A stretch of 64,000 nucleotides of DNA from Pseudomonas furukawaii (GTDB lineage Bacteria; Pseudomonadota; Gammaproteobacteria; Pseudomonadales; Pseudomonadaceae). Positions 27,728 through 38,149 of the stretch are shown here, in pieces (position 1 is the stretch's first letter; each line of letters begins with the position of its first letter). The DNA lies in assembly GCF_002355475.1 (NCBI RefSeq), contig NZ_AP014862.1, positions 5,580,001-5,644,000 on the forward strand. The letters run 5' to 3'. The notes beneath the pieces are model-generated. The model was not told the origin of the DNA and did not search any database. It saw nothing but the letters and a program-made list of their open reading frames with translations. The position numbers were made by a program, and so were the translations under genes.

Positions 27728-30453
27728 TTCTTGACCTTGCTGGCGGGCGCCTTCGGTTTGGGCGGTCCCTTCCTATGTTTCGTGGGTTTGCCGGCAGCGG
27801 TGGATTTGGCCGCCTTGGCTTTCTTCTTCGGCGGCTTGGTGCCTCCCTTGCCTTCGGCCTTGCCCGGCTTGTCCAGTGGCGATTGCGCCGGTCGACTGCC
27901 CTTGCTCGCCTTGGCACCCTGGCGGGCCTCGCTGAGCAGGGCCTGCTTGAGGGCACGGCTGCGATTCACGTCGGTGTTGCCCAGCATCTCCTCGGCCTGG
28001 GCGAGGATCTCCGGGGCGACCGGCGGCAAGGCCTGCACCTTGCCGGAACGGGGACGACGGGAGGCCACTGCAGCGCGGGGCTCCTGCGCCGGACGCTCCT
28101 GGCCGGCGCCACGGGCGATCGCCTTGGCACCACGCCCCCGCCCCTTGCCGACCCTGGGCTCGGGAGCTGACTTGGCCTTTTCGGCACCGCGTTTGTTGCG
28201 ACCGCCGGGGGCGGTGAGGACGTTCTCCGAAAGCTCGAAATCGATCTTGCGCTCGTCCAGGTCCACTCGCGCCACCACCACTTCCACCTGGTCACCGAGA
28301 CGGAAGCTGCGACCGGAGCGTTCGCCGGAAAGGCGATGATGAATGGCATCGAAGTGGTAGTAGTCGCCCGGCAGCGCGGTCACGTGCACCAGGCCTTCCA
28401 CATAGATATCGATCAGTTCGACGAAGATGCCGAAGCCGGTCACCGCGGAGATCACGCCCGGGAAGGTCTCACCCACTCGGTCGCGCATGTACTCGCACTT
28501 CAGCCAGTTGGTGACGTCGCGGGTGGCCTCGTCGGCGCGACGCTCGGTCATCGAGCACTGCTCGCCCAACTGAGCCAGGCGCGCCTCGTCGTAGGGGTAG
28601 ATGCGCGCCTTGGTCATGGCCGCCGCACCCGCGCGGCGCACGTGCTCGGTGGCCCGGCGGGAGCGGATCACGCTGCGGATGGCGCGGTGCACCAGCAGGT
28701 CCGGGTAACGGCGGATCGGCGAGGTGAAATGGGTGTAGGCATCGTAGTTGAGGCCGAAATGCCCCTCATTGTCCGGGCTGTAGACCGCCTGGCTGAGGGA
28801 GCGCAGCATCACCGTCTGGATCAGGTGGTAGTCCGGACGCTCGCGCACCTTTTCAAGCAGCGCCTGGTAGTCGCTCGGAGTCGGCTCGGCCTTTCCGCGA
28901 TTCAGGCTGAGGCCCAGCTCGCCCAGGAACTGCCGCAGCTTGTCCAGACGTTCGCTGGGCGGGCCCTCATGGACCCTGTAGAGCGCCGGCACCTGATGCT
29001 GTTCGAGGAAGCGCGCAGTGGCGACGTTGGCGCACAGCATGCATTCCTCGATCAGCTTGTGGGCGTCGTTGCGCTGGGTCGGCAGGATGTCGGCGATCTT
29101 GCGATCGGCCCCGAAGACGATGCGGGTTTCCTGGGTCTCGAAGTCGATGGCGCCACGCACCTGGCGGGCCGCCAACAATACCTTGTAGAGCTTGTAGAGC
29201 TGCTGCAGGGGCTTGACCAGATGCGGCGAGTGTTCGGCGAACTGACGGGCTTCGACGGACTCCGGGGTCTCCAGGAACTGGCTGACCTTGGTGTAGGTGA
29301 GGCGCGCATGGGAATGGATGACCGCTTCGTAGAATTCGTAGCCGGTCATCTTGCCGGCGCGGGACAGGGTCATCTCGCAGACCATCGCGAGGCGGTCCAC
29401 CTGCGGGTTCAGGGAGCACAGCCCATTGGAGAGGACCTCCGGGAGCATCGGGATGACCTTTTCGGGGAAGTACACCGAGTTGCCCCGGTTGGTCGCCTCC
29501 TCGTCCAGGGCCGAGCCCACCTTCACGTAATGGGAGACATCGGCGATGGCGACGATGAGTCGCCAGCCGCCCCCCTTGCGGGCTTCGGCATAGACGGCAT
29601 CGTCGAAGTCCCGGGCGTCCTCGCCGTCGATGGTGACCAGGGGCAGGTCGCGCAGGTCGATGCGCTTTTCCTTGTCCTTCTCGGCCACCTCGGGCTTGAG
29701 CTTGGCCGCTTCCTTCACCACGGCGGCGGGCCATTCGTGGGGAATGTCGTAGCTGCGCAGGGCGACTTCGATCTCCATGCCTGGCGCCATGTAATCGCCC
29801 AGCACCTCCACCACTTCACCCTGGGCCAGACGGAAATTGCTCGGCCACTGCTCGATCTTCACCTGGACGAACTGGCCGTGGCGGGCGCCGCCCTGCTTGC
29901 CCGGGGCCACCAGCACTTCCTGCTGGATCTTCGGGTTGTCCGCCACCACCCGGGCGATGCCGCTCTCCTCGAAGAATCGTCCCACCAGGTTTTCATGGGC
30001 ACGCTCGATGATCTCCACCAGCGCGCCTTCACGGCGACCACGGCGATCGAGGCCTGCGACCCGCGCCAGGGCACGGTCGCCATCGAACACCAGCCGCATC
30101 TGAGCAGGACTGAGGAAGAGGTCGTCGGAACCATCGTCGGGAATGAGGAAGCCGAAACCGTCACGATGACCGCTGATGCGGCCGCGGATCAGGTCGAGCT
30201 TGTCCACGGGGGCATAGGTGCCGCGACGTGTATAGATGAGTTGACCGTCTCGCTCCATGGCGCGGAGTCGGCGGCGCAGGGCCTCCAGCTCTTCATCGCT
30301 GGACAGGCCGAAATCGTCCACCAGTTGCTCACGACTGGCGGGAGCGCCTCGTTCGTCGAGGCGCTTGAGGATCAGCTCACGGCTGGGAATGGGGTTGTCA
30401 TATTTTTCCGCTTCACGAGCGGCCTCGGGATCGAGGGTCTGCCAATCGGCCAT
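27724..30453 (-). CDS. rnr: Ribonuclease R
   Basis: A 909-residue 3'-5' exoribonuclease of the RNB family. The order is N-terminal helix-turn-helix and cold-shock domains, the RNB catalytic domain containing VTIDGEDARDFDDAVYAE with its acidic metal ligands, an S1 domain near residues 660-740 (GVISAVTGFGIFVELIDIYV), and a long lysine/proline/alanine-rich tail (GGTKPPKKKAKAAKSTAAGK). The basic tail aids structured-RNA unwinding in this family. It degrades structured RNA and takes part in rRNA quality control and cold growth. It is divergent from the tRNA-Leu genes. Confidence 0.97.
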   Translation of the reverse strand: MADWQTLDPEAAREAEKYDNPIPSRELILKRLDERGAPASREQLVDDFGLSSDEELEALRRRLRAMERDGQLIYTRRGTYAPVDKLDLIRGRISGHRDGFGFLIPDDGSDDLFLSPAQMRLVFDGDRALARVAGLDRRGRREGALVEIIERAHENLVGRFFEESGIARVVADNPKIQQEVLVAPGKQGGARHGQFVQVKIEQWPSNFRLAQGEVVEVLGDYMAPGMEIEVALRSYDIPHEWPAAVVKEAAKLKPEVAEKDKEKRIDLRDLPLVTIDGEDARDFDDAVYAEARKGGGWRLIVAIADVSHYVKVGSALDEEATNRGNSVYFPEKVIPMLPEVLSNGLCSLNPQVDRLAMVCEMTLSRAGKMTGYEFYEAVIHSHARLTYTKVSQFLETPESVEARQFAEHSPHLVKPLQQLYKLYKVLLAARQVRGAIDFETQETRIVFGADRKIADILPTQRNDAHKLIEECMLCANVATARFLEQHQVPALYRVHEGPPSERLDKLRQFLGELGLSLNRGKAEPTPSDYQALLEKVRERPDYHLIQTVMLRSLSQAVYSPDNEGHFGLNYDAYTHFTSPIRRYPDLLVHRAIRSVIRSRRATEHVRRAGAAAMTKARIYPYDEARLAQLGEQCSMTERRADEATRDVTNWLKCEYMRDRVGETFPGVISAVTGFGIFVELIDIYVEGLVHVTALPGDYYHFDAIHHRLSGERSGRSFRLGDQVEVVVARVDLDERKIDFELSENVLTAPGGRNKRGAEKAKSAPEPRVGKGRGRGAKAIARGAGQERPAQEPRAAVASRRPRSGKVQALPPVAPEILAQAEEMLGNTDVNRSRALKQALLSEARQGAKASKGSRPAQSPLDKPGKAEGKGGTKPPKKKAKAAKSTAAGKPTKHRKGPPKPKAPASKVKK

Positions 30454-30567
30454 CAGGGGGTTATCACCTTTTTATCCATAAGAGGGATGTGCCATCTGTC
30501 TATTGAAGCGCGAATTCCAATTGTCGGTCAGCTTAGTCCGAAGAATAATTTTTTTCGCGCTCAGGGG

Positions 30568-30596
30568 TTTACAACACAAAAGTCGGCTCGTATAGT
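30568..30596 (+). promoter_or_regulatory. Sigma-70 promoter of the tRNA-Leu genes
   Basis: -35 TTTACA (30568-30573), 17-base spacer, -10 TATAGT (30591-30596). The following TCGCGCCC gives a GC-rich discriminator, characteristic of stable-RNA promoters under stringent control. Transcription should start near 30603. Confidence 0.85.
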
Positions 30597-30635
30597 TCGC
30601 GCCCACAGCGTCGCTGAGACGTTGTAACAGGAAGC

Positions 30636-30651
30636 CGATGAGCAATCATCG
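30636..30651 (+). other. GNRA-loop leader hairpin before the first tRNA-Leu
   Basis: CGATGA-GCAA-TCATCG forms a 6-bp perfect stem closed by a GCAA (GNRA) tetraloop, 8 bases before the mature 5' end. A near copy with a GCGA loop precedes the second tRNA. Likely part of the precursor recognised during 5' processing, or left by the tRNA duplication. Confidence 0.6.
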
Positions 30652-30659
30652 CATCCAGT

Positions 30660-30746
30660 GCCCAGGTGGCGGAATTGGTAGACGCACTAGGTTCAGGTCC
30701 TAGCGGTGGCAACACCGTGGAAGTTCGAGTCTTCTCCTGGGCACCA
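30660..30746 (+). tRNA. tRNA-Leu(CAG), first copy
   Basis: An 87-base class II tRNA with encoded CCA. Acceptor stem GCCCAGG pairs with CCTGGGC; the anticodon stem CTAGG/CCTAG carries loop TTCAGGT, so the anticodon is CAG, reading CUG, the main leucine codon in this GC-rich genome. A long variable arm (GGTGGCAACACC) and GTTCGAGTC T-loop are present. Confidence 0.97.
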
Positions 30747-30799
30747 TTTTCAAACGGATCGTACGGATCCGTATCCTTCGCGATGAACTCCGTATAAGT

Positions 30800-30815
30800 C
30801 GATGAGCGATCATCG
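30800..30815 (+). other. GNRA-loop leader hairpin before the second tRNA-Leu
   Basis: CGATGA-GCGA-TCATCG: the same 6-bp stem as before the first tRNA, with the tetraloop changed from GCAA to GCGA, both of GNRA type. It ends 6 bases before the mature tRNA. Confidence 0.6.
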
Positions 30816-30821
30816 CAATGT

Positions 30822-30908
30822 GCCCAGGTGGCGGAATTGGTAGACGCACTAGGTTCAGGTCCTAGCGGTGGCAACACCGTGGAAGTTCGAGTCTTCTCCT
30901 GGGCACCA
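30822..30908 (+). tRNA. tRNA-Leu(CAG), second copy
   Basis: All 87 bases are identical to the copy at 30660-30746, including CCA. It lies 75 bases downstream with only spacer between, so both come from one precursor driven by the promoter at 30568. Confidence 0.97.
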
Positions 30909-30915
30909 CTCTTCA

Positions 30916-30947
30916 ACAAAGCCGAGCTCTGCTCGGCTTTGTGCTTT
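30916..30947 (+). terminator. Rho-independent terminator of the tRNA-Leu transcript
   Basis: Stem ACAAAGCCGAGC / GCTCGGCTTTGT with a 3-base loop begins 8 bases after the second tRNA and includes the T-rich 3' arm, with TTT again soon after. Confidence 0.8.
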
Positions 30948-31011
30948 CCGGCTTCCGGAAATCCAATCGCCTCGCCCGAACGGGGCCCGCGCAGGGGCCC
31001 CGCACCCGGAC

Positions 31012-32946
31012 CTAGGCCTTGAACTGCCCCAGACTGGCCCGCAACTGATCCGCCAGCCCCGCCAACACCCGGCCGCTGCTGGCGGTGGCCGCCACCGCTT
31101 CGGCCGCTCGACTGGCCTCGGCATGGATCACATCCACCCGACCACGCACGCCATCGGCCCCCGCCGCTTGATGCTCGGCGGCCCGCGCGGCCGCCTGGAC
31201 CGCCCCGTGAACCTGCTCCACCGCCTGCTGCACGCCTTGCTGCAGGCGCTCGCTGTCGCGCAGCGCCTCCAGCCCTTCCACTGCACGCTCCCGCGCCTGG
31301 GCAATGGCGGAGACGGCTTCGCGGGCCCCGGTCTGCAGCGCAGCGATATGTTCCTGGATATCCCCCGTCGACTGCTGCGTCTTGCTGGCCAGGGCTCGCA
31401 CTTCATCGGCCACGACCGCAAAGCCACGACCGCTCTCCCCGGCCCGGGCCGCCTCGATGGCCGCATTCAGGGCCAGGAGGTTGGTCTGCTCGGCGATGCC
31501 GTGGATGACGGACAGCACCATCTCGATCTGTTCACTCTGCCGCGCCAGCCGCTCGATCACCGCCGAGCCGTTCTGCACACGCTCTTCCAGGTTCTCGATC
31601 AAGCCTCCCACGCGCCGGGCGATGGCGGCGTTGTCCTGGGCCGCCTGACGAATCTCCCCCACCTGCCGCAGGGCGTCCTGCATGGCCTGGCTCTCGGCCT
31701 GGGCCTCGGCCACCATTCCCGCCAGGGCATGGAGACTGCCCTCCACTTCATTGCGCTGGCGATGAGTCGCCGCCTCGGCGGACTGGCTGCGCTGGGACAG
31801 CGCCTGGATCTCGACCCCAGTGCGCTCGGCCACGTCACCCGCTTCGCGAACGATGGGCTGCAGCTTGTCGACGAAACGGTTCACCGCATCGGCCATCTCA
31901 CCGACCTCATCGCGGCTATCCAGGGGGACCCGACGCGTCAGGTCTCCCTCGCCCGCCGCCAGATCGTTGAGGGCCACGATCAGGCGACGCAGGCGCACCA
32001 CCACGCGCCGTCCCAGCACCACGGCCAGCACCAGCAACACGCCCAGGCCCACCAGCACCGGGCCGAGGCCGATGCGCCAACGCAGCTCTGCTGCGGCCGA
32101 CTCGACAGCCTCTCGGGTTCCGACGCTCATGCTGCCGGCCGCCTCACGGGCCGACTGCAGGCGGGCGGTCAAGGCGGCACTGCTTTCCGCAGCCGCACCG
32201 GAGAGGCTCTCACCCACCAACTCACCACCGCTGGCAATCAGGGCGGCGAATCGCTGATCCAACGCTTTGAGCTCCTGCTCCACGGACGCAGTGGAAACCC
32301 CCATGCGCACCTTGCCGATCTCGACGCCGTTGGGACTGATGGAGGCCTCCACCAGGTAGACGGAGGGGTCGCTGGCGGCGGCATCCAGGACTTTGTCCAA
32401 TGCCCGCTGCCCCTCGCCCTTGGCCAGCAGCGCCTTGATCCGGGGATTCTCGCGATTGAGGTAACGCGTCAGGTGCTGGCCATTGGCATCGTCGTAGACC
32501 ACGAAGAGCACGTTGGGATTGCGCTGGGCGCGGCGGGCGAACTCGGAGAGGGTGGGAACATCGCTGTCCCACATGGCCCGGGGTGCCACGGCAGCGAGCA
32601 ACTGGGCCAGATCGTTGGCGGACTCCTTGAGGCTTTTCTCCAGCGTCAGGCGCAACTGCCCCCGCTCCTGCTGCAGGCGCTCACTGAGGGCCGCCCCCAG
32701 CCGCTCGCGGGTCTTGGCGGACAGGGCGTTGAGGCTGCCGGAGACCTCCTGGCCGGCCTGCTCCAGGTCCCCGGCCAGGCGCTGGGTGTCACCCCCCAGG
32801 CGCACACTCAACTCTTCTACCAGCGAATTCACCGTGCCCCGCGTCAGGGCGACCGCCACCAGCACCTGCACCAACAGGGCCAGCCCGAGGGCGATGAAGA
32901 CCGGACGCAACAGGCGGCTTTGCAACAAAGACAGGATGACTGACAC
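31012..32946 (-). CDS. Methyl-accepting chemotaxis protein
   Basis: A 644-residue transmembrane chemoreceptor. A first membrane helix (about residues 13-34), a periplasmic ligand-binding region of some 250 residues, a second helix (about 293-312: [18 protein letters not shown]), a HAMP domain and a long cytoplasmic coiled coil follow. The hairpin tip [20 protein letters not shown], which binds CheW and CheA, is intact. I cannot name the ligand; the region contains [14 protein letters not shown] and SNPN-like turns of the double-dCache or helical type. The GTG start is supported by AGGAG nine bases upstream, and a sigma-54-type promoter lies before it. Confidence 0.95.
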   Translation of the reverse strand: MSVILSLLQSRLLRPVFIALGLALLVQVLVAVALTRGTVNSLVEELSVRLGGDTQRLAGDLEQAGQEVSGSLNALSAKTRERLGAALSERLQQERGQLRLTLEKSLKESANDLAQLLAAVAPRAMWDSDVPTLSEFARRAQRNPNVLFVVYDDANGQHLTRYLNRENPRIKALLAKGEGQRALDKVLDAAASDPSVYLVEASISPNGVEIGKVRMGVSTASVEQELKALDQRFAALIASGGELVGESLSGAAAESSAALTARLQSAREAAGSMSVGTREAVESAAAELRWRIGLGPVLVGLGVLLVLAVVLGRRVVVRLRRLIVALNDLAAGEGDLTRRVPLDSRDEVGEMADAVNRFVDKLQPIVREAGDVAERTGVEIQALSQRSQSAEAATHRQRNEVEGSLHALAGMVAEAQAESQAMQDALRQVGEIRQAAQDNAAIARRVGGLIENLEERVQNGSAVIERLARQSEQIEMVLSVIHGIAEQTNLLALNAAIEAARAGESGRGFAVVADEVRALASKTQQSTGDIQEHIAALQTGAREAVSAIAQARERAVEGLEALRDSERLQQGVQQAVEQVHGAVQAAARAAEHQAAGADGVRGRVDVIHAEASRAAEAVAATASSGRVLAGLADQLRASLGQFKA

Positions 32947-33010
32947 GACGTGTGGCTCCTTTTACGACCGTTACCGCTGTAACGGCGACAACCCGGATTT
33001 ATAAAGTGCC

Positions 33011-33026
33011 AGCAAGCTGCGTGCCG
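33011..33026 (-). promoter_or_regulatory. Sigma-54 (RpoN) promoter of the chemoreceptor gene
   Basis: Read leftward the sequence is CGGCACGCAGCTTGCT, differing from the consensus TGGCACRNNNNTTGCW only at the first base. GG (33025-33024) and GC (33013-33012) have the required 10-base spacing. Transcription should start near 33000, giving a leader of about 54 bases. Confidence 0.65.
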
Positions 33027-33052
33027 ACCAGATGCGCGACATTCTGCTCCGG

Positions 33053-33087
33053 TAAAACGACGAAGGGCCGCACTGGGCGGCCCTTCG
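33053..33087 (-). terminator. Rho-independent terminator of purA
   Basis: Stem CGAAGGGCCG (33061-33070) with CGGCCCTTCG (33078-33087), 7-base loop, followed leftward by TCGTTTTACC. It lies 17 bases after the purA stop. Confidence 0.75.
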
Positions 33088-33104
33088 GGAGCGAGTCGGT
33101 CGAC

Positions 33105-34490
<1,386 letters not shown>

Positions 34491-34501
34491 TCACGCACTC
34501 G

Positions 34502-35686
34502 TCAGTCGAGCGCAGTCACCTGCCAGCGTCCTTCGCGCAGGACCAGTTGGCGGTCGCAATCCACCGCCTGCGCACTTGCTGTTTCCTGGCCCGGCAAGGC
34601 CTGAACGACGCGCTGCCCCTCGGCACGCAGGCGCTTGACCTCATACCAGAGATAGGGATCGCGACTGTCCGGCGCCCAGATTCCCGGAACGACCTGCTCC
34701 AGCGCCATGTTGCCCAGGGTCACCAGGGTTTTCAGATCGGTGGAAAAGCCGGTGGCCGGGCGGGCGCGACCGAAGTCGGCGCCAATATCGTCGTAGCGCC
34801 CACCCTGGGCGATCGACTGGCCGACCCCTGGCACGAATGCCGCGAACACCACGCCGGTGTGGTAGTGGTAGCCACGCAACTCACCCAGGTCGAAATACAA
34901 CGGAAGCTCCGGATAGCGGAGCTCCAGGGCGTCGGCGATCGCGATCAGCTCGTCCAGGGCACGATGCACGTCGGAGGGCGCATCCATCAGCACACCCTGG
35001 GCCAGGTCGAGTATCTCCCGACCGCCGCAAAGCTCCGCAAGGGAACGCAGCATGGATGCCAGTTCACCCGGCAGACCTTCCGTCAGGTCAGCGACTTCGT
35101 CTACCGCCTTGCGCTGCAAGGCATCGAACAGGCTGCGCTCCACCTCGCCGGACAAGCCGGCTGCCCGAGCCAGGCCACGGTAGATGCCGACATGGCCGAG
35201 GTCCATGTGGACGTCAGGAACGGCCGCCAGCTCGAGCATTTCCAGCATCAGGCTGATGACCTCGACGTCGCTGGCGGGGCTGGCGTCGCCGTAGAGTTCG
35301 GCACCCAACTGGATCGGACTGCGGGACGTGGACAGGGCACGCGGCTTGGCGTGCAGCACACTGCCGGCGTAGCAGAGGCGATTCGGCCCCTCACGGCGCA
35401 AGGTGTGGGCATCGATGCGCGCCACCTGCGGCGTGATGTCGGCGCGGAACCCCATGAGGTGGCCCGACTGCGGGTCGGTCACCTTGAAGGTGCGCAGATC
35501 CAGGTCCTGGCCGGCACCGGTCAACAGGGACTCGAGATATTCGATATGCGGCGTAACCACGAAGTCGTAGCCCCAACGCTGGAACAGGTCCAGCACCTGG
35601 CGGCGGGCTGCCTCGATGCGTGCCGCCTCGGGCGGCAGTACTTCTTCGATACCATCTGGCAGCAGCCAGCGATCTACCGTTGCCAT
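34502..35686 (-). CDS. hisZ: ATP phosphoribosyltransferase regulatory subunit
   Basis: A 394-residue protein resembling the catalytic core of histidyl-tRNA synthetase (motifs [20 protein letters not shown] and [14 protein letters not shown]) but lacking the tRNA-binding end. HisZ joins short-form HisG, the first enzyme of histidine synthesis, and gives it histidine feedback control. hisG is not in the window. It is 34 bases downstream of the DUF2065 gene. Confidence 0.93.
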   Translation of the reverse strand: MATVDRWLLPDGIEEVLPPEAARIEAARRQVLDLFQRWGYDFVVTPHIEYLESLLTGAGQDLDLRTFKVTDPQSGHLMGFRADITPQVARIDAHTLRREGPNRLCYAGSVLHAKPRALSTSRSPIQLGAELYGDASPASDVEVISLMLEMLELAAVPDVHMDLGHVGIYRGLARAAGLSGEVERSLFDALQRKAVDEVADLTEGLPGELASMLRSLAELCGGREILDLAQGVLMDAPSDVHRALDELIAIADALELRYPELPLYFDLGELRGYHYHTGVVFAAFVPGVGQSIAQGGRYDDIGADFGRARPATGFSTDLKTLVTLGNMALEQVVPGIWAPDSRDPYLWYEVKRLRAEGQRVVQALPGQETASAQAVDCDRQLVLREGRWQVTALD

Positions 35687-35720
35687 TTCGCCAATCCCCT
35701 CTTAGCCGGGCGGCAAGCCA

Positions 35721-35906
35721 TCAGTGAAGCAGATAAAGGAGGCCGGTCCCCAGCAACATGCTGGACAGGCCCATCAGGCGGAGATGGCGGTCCTTGAACT
35801 CCGCCAACCCAAGCACCGCGGCGCGCCAACGGCGCGGATAGAGGAAGGGCAGGATGCCTTCCAGCACCAGCATCAGACAAAAGGCAATGCCGAGTTCCTG
35901 CCACAT
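35721..35906 (-). CDS. DUF2065 small membrane protein
   Basis: A 61-residue protein with two hydrophobic helices (WQELGIAFCLMLVLEGILPF and LRLMGLSSMLLGTGLLYLLH) joined by a basic loop with PRRW. DUF2065 (YjeT-like) genes commonly follow hflC. Function is unknown; a small accessory role with the HflKC complex is only suggested by position. The start at 35906 matches the usual 60-residue size; the frame is open for 34 more codons upstream without resemblance. Confidence 0.88.
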   Translation of the reverse strand: MWQELGIAFCLMLVLEGILPFLYPRRWRAAVLGLAEFKDRHLRLMGLSSMLLGTGLLYLLH

Positions 35907-36014
35907 GATTCCCGCGGACGCAAAAAAGCCGGGATTTCCCGGCTGACCCATGATAACACGTTTTCTCCGACGGTCACCCCGGCGGACGACAAGCGTCCGC
36001 CGGGGCACTGTCGA

Positions 36015-36884
36015 TCAGCGCGCAGCCTTGTCCAGATAGCGGAAGAAATCGCTATTGGGGTCCAGCACCATCACGTCGCTCTTGTTGGCAAAGCTCTCGC
36101 GATAGGCCTGGAGGCTACGGTGGAAGGCGTAGAACTCCTCGTCCTGACCATAAGCCTTGGCATAGATGGCAGCCGCCTGCGCATCGCCCTCACCGCGAGT
36201 CTCTTCAGCCTCACGGTAGGCCTCGGCCAGCAGTACCCGGCGCTGGCGGTCAGCGTCAGCGCGAATACCCTCGGCCAACTCGGCACCCTTGGCACGGTGC
36301 TCGCGGGCCTCGCGCTCACGCTCGGTGCTCATCCGCTCGAACACACTGCGGTTCACTTCCTTCGGCAGGTCGATGGCCTTGACCCGGACGTCCACCACCT
36401 CGATGCCCAACTCCTTGTTGGCCATACGGTTGAGGGCGCCGGTGATGTCGGCCATCAGCGCGTCACGCTCGCCGGACACCACCTCATGCAAGGTGCGCTT
36501 GCCGAACTGGTCGCGCAGGCCGGCTTCGAGACGGCGCGACAGGCGCTCATCGGCGATTTGCTTCATGCCGGAGGTGGCGGTGTAGAAACGCTCAGCGTCA
36601 GCCACGCGCCATTTGGCATAGGCATCCACCATCACCGCTTTCTTCTCCAGGGTCAGGAAGCGCTGGGTCGGAGAATCCAGGGTCAGCAGGCGAGCGTCGA
36701 ACTTGCGCACCTGGTTGACGTACGGAATCTTGAAGTGCAGGCCGGGCTTCACGTCCGACTCGACGATTCGACCGAACTGCAGCAGGACCGCCCTTTCGGT
36801 TTGCGACACGATGTAGAGGCTGCTCCACAGGAGCAGGGCCACCACCACGCCGCCGATCAGGGCAAACAGCGATTTATTGCTCAT
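36015..36884 (-). CDS. hflC: HflC, regulator of FtsH protease
   Basis: A 289-residue SPFH/prohibitin-domain protein with one N-terminal membrane helix (SLFALIGGVVVALLLWSSLY) and a periplasmic SPFH domain followed by a coiled coil (EREREAREHRAKGAELAEGI). With HflK it forms a cage-like complex around FtsH in the inner membrane and modulates membrane-protein turnover. Its start codon overlaps the hflK stop by one base (TGATG). Confidence 0.97.
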   Translation of the reverse strand: MSNKSLFALIGGVVVALLLWSSLYIVSQTERAVLLQFGRIVESDVKPGLHFKIPYVNQVRKFDARLLTLDSPTQRFLTLEKKAVMVDAYAKWRVADAERFYTATSGMKQIADERLSRRLEAGLRDQFGKRTLHEVVSGERDALMADITGALNRMANKELGIEVVDVRVKAIDLPKEVNRSVFERMSTEREREAREHRAKGAELAEGIRADADRQRRVLLAEAYREAEETRGEGDAQAAAIYAKAYGQDEEFYAFHRSLQAYRESFANKSDVMVLDPNSDFFRYLDKAAR

Positions 36885-38053
36885 CAGCGACTCTCCCTCG
36901 AACGCAGATTGCGCTGCTGCAAGTCATTGGAGATGCGCGAGCCGAGGTCGCTACCGCTTGCGGCAGCCGATCCGGCCGGCGCCACCGGGGCGGCACTGCC
37001 ACCACGGCTGTCGATCATCTTGTCCAGCGGCAGGTAGAGCAGGTTGCTCTGGCCATCCTTGCCGGACACCAGGACCTTGCTGGTGTTGGCCAGGACATCC
37101 TGCATGGTTTCCAGGTAGAGACGCTGGCGGGTGACTTCAGGCGCCTTGCGATACTCGGTCAGCAGCTTGCTGAAGCGATCGGCCTCACCTTCGGCACGGG
37201 CAATCACTTCATCGCGATAACCGTTGGCATCCTCGATGATGCGCTGGGCCTGACCACGGGCCTCGGGTACCACGGCGTTGGCGTAGGCTTCGGCCTGGTT
37301 CTTGGCGCGTTGCTCGTCTTCGCGGGCACGGATCACATCGTCGAAGGCTTCCTGCACTTCGCGGGGCGCCGCCGCGCTCTGCACGTTGACCTGGGTGACG
37401 GTGATGCCGGTGCGATAGGTATCGAGGAAACGCTGCAGGCGCTCCTTGATCTCGCTGGCCATCAACTCACGTCCCTCGGTCAGCACCTGGTCCATCTCGG
37501 TGGAGCCCACCACGTGGCGCAACGCGCTTTCAGTGGCATGCTGCAGGCTGACTTCAGGCTGATCGACGTTCAGTACGAAGTCCTGGAGATTGGTGATCTT
37601 GTACTGGACGGTGAGCGGCACCTCGACGATGTTCTCGTCCTCGGTGAGCATCTGCCCCTGCTTGCTGTAGGCACGCTCGCGGGTGACGTTCTCCTGGAAC
37701 TTGCGATCGATCGGCGGGAAATAGATGTTCAGGCCGGGGCCGACGGTCTCGTAGTACTTGCCGAAGCGCAGCACCACGGCCTGCTCCTGCTCGTCCACCA
37801 CATAGACGGCGCTGTACAGCCAGACAGCGGCGAGCAGCGCGAGACCGATGCCGAGCAGGCCGAAACCGCCGCCCGACCGACCACCGCCATCATCACCGCC
37901 ACGTTTCTTGCCGCTGCCAAACAGTCCATTCAGGCTGTCCTGCAGCTTGCGGAAGGCCTCGTCCAGGTCCGGCGGACCCTTGCGGTCACCGCCACGGCGT
38001 CCACCCCAGGGGTCCTGGTTGTTCGAGTTGCCACCCGGCTCGTTCCAAGCCAT
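36884..38053 (-). CDS. hflK: HflK, regulator of FtsH protease
   Basis: A 389-residue SPFH protein. The N-terminal 60 residues are glycine-rich and polar (GGNSNNQDPWGGRRGGD, then KKRGGDDGGGRSGGG), followed by one membrane helix (LLGIGLALLAAVWLYSAVYV) and the SPFH domain with a long coiled coil. It is the partner of HflC. The start MAWNEPGG at 38053 follows GGAGAG with a short spacer. hflK is 96 bases downstream of hflX; it may belong to the same superoperon. Confidence 0.97.
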   Translation of the reverse strand: MAWNEPGGNSNNQDPWGGRRGGDRKGPPDLDEAFRKLQDSLNGLFGSGKKRGGDDGGGRSGGGFGLLGIGLALLAAVWLYSAVYVVDEQEQAVVLRFGKYYETVGPGLNIYFPPIDRKFQENVTRERAYSKQGQMLTEDENIVEVPLTVQYKITNLQDFVLNVDQPEVSLQHATESALRHVVGSTEMDQVLTEGRELMASEIKERLQRFLDTYRTGITVTQVNVQSAAAPREVQEAFDDVIRAREDEQRAKNQAEAYANAVVPEARGQAQRIIEDANGYRDEVIARAEGEADRFSKLLTEYRKAPEVTRQRLYLETMQDVLANTSKVLVSGKDGQSNLLYLPLDKMIDSRGGSAAPVAPAGSAAASGSDLGSRISNDLQQRNLRSRESR

Positions 38054-38149
38054 AGCGCTCTCCATACTGATAAAGCAAAGACGCGCCCACGGCGCGCCCG
38101 CCCATGCTACCCAAGCCCGCAGCCCGCCGCAAAACCACCTCTACGGGCT

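Noticed and set aside
30660-30908. A direct repeat that could be taken for a CRISPR or duplication element
   Set aside because: Only two units, each a complete tRNA with correct stems and CCA; no spacer array.
30569-30919. A minus-strand ORF of 116 codons with a tandem-repeat peptide
   Set aside because: The repeat (KTRTSTVLPPLGPEP...) is simply the two tRNA-Leu genes read on the wrong strand.
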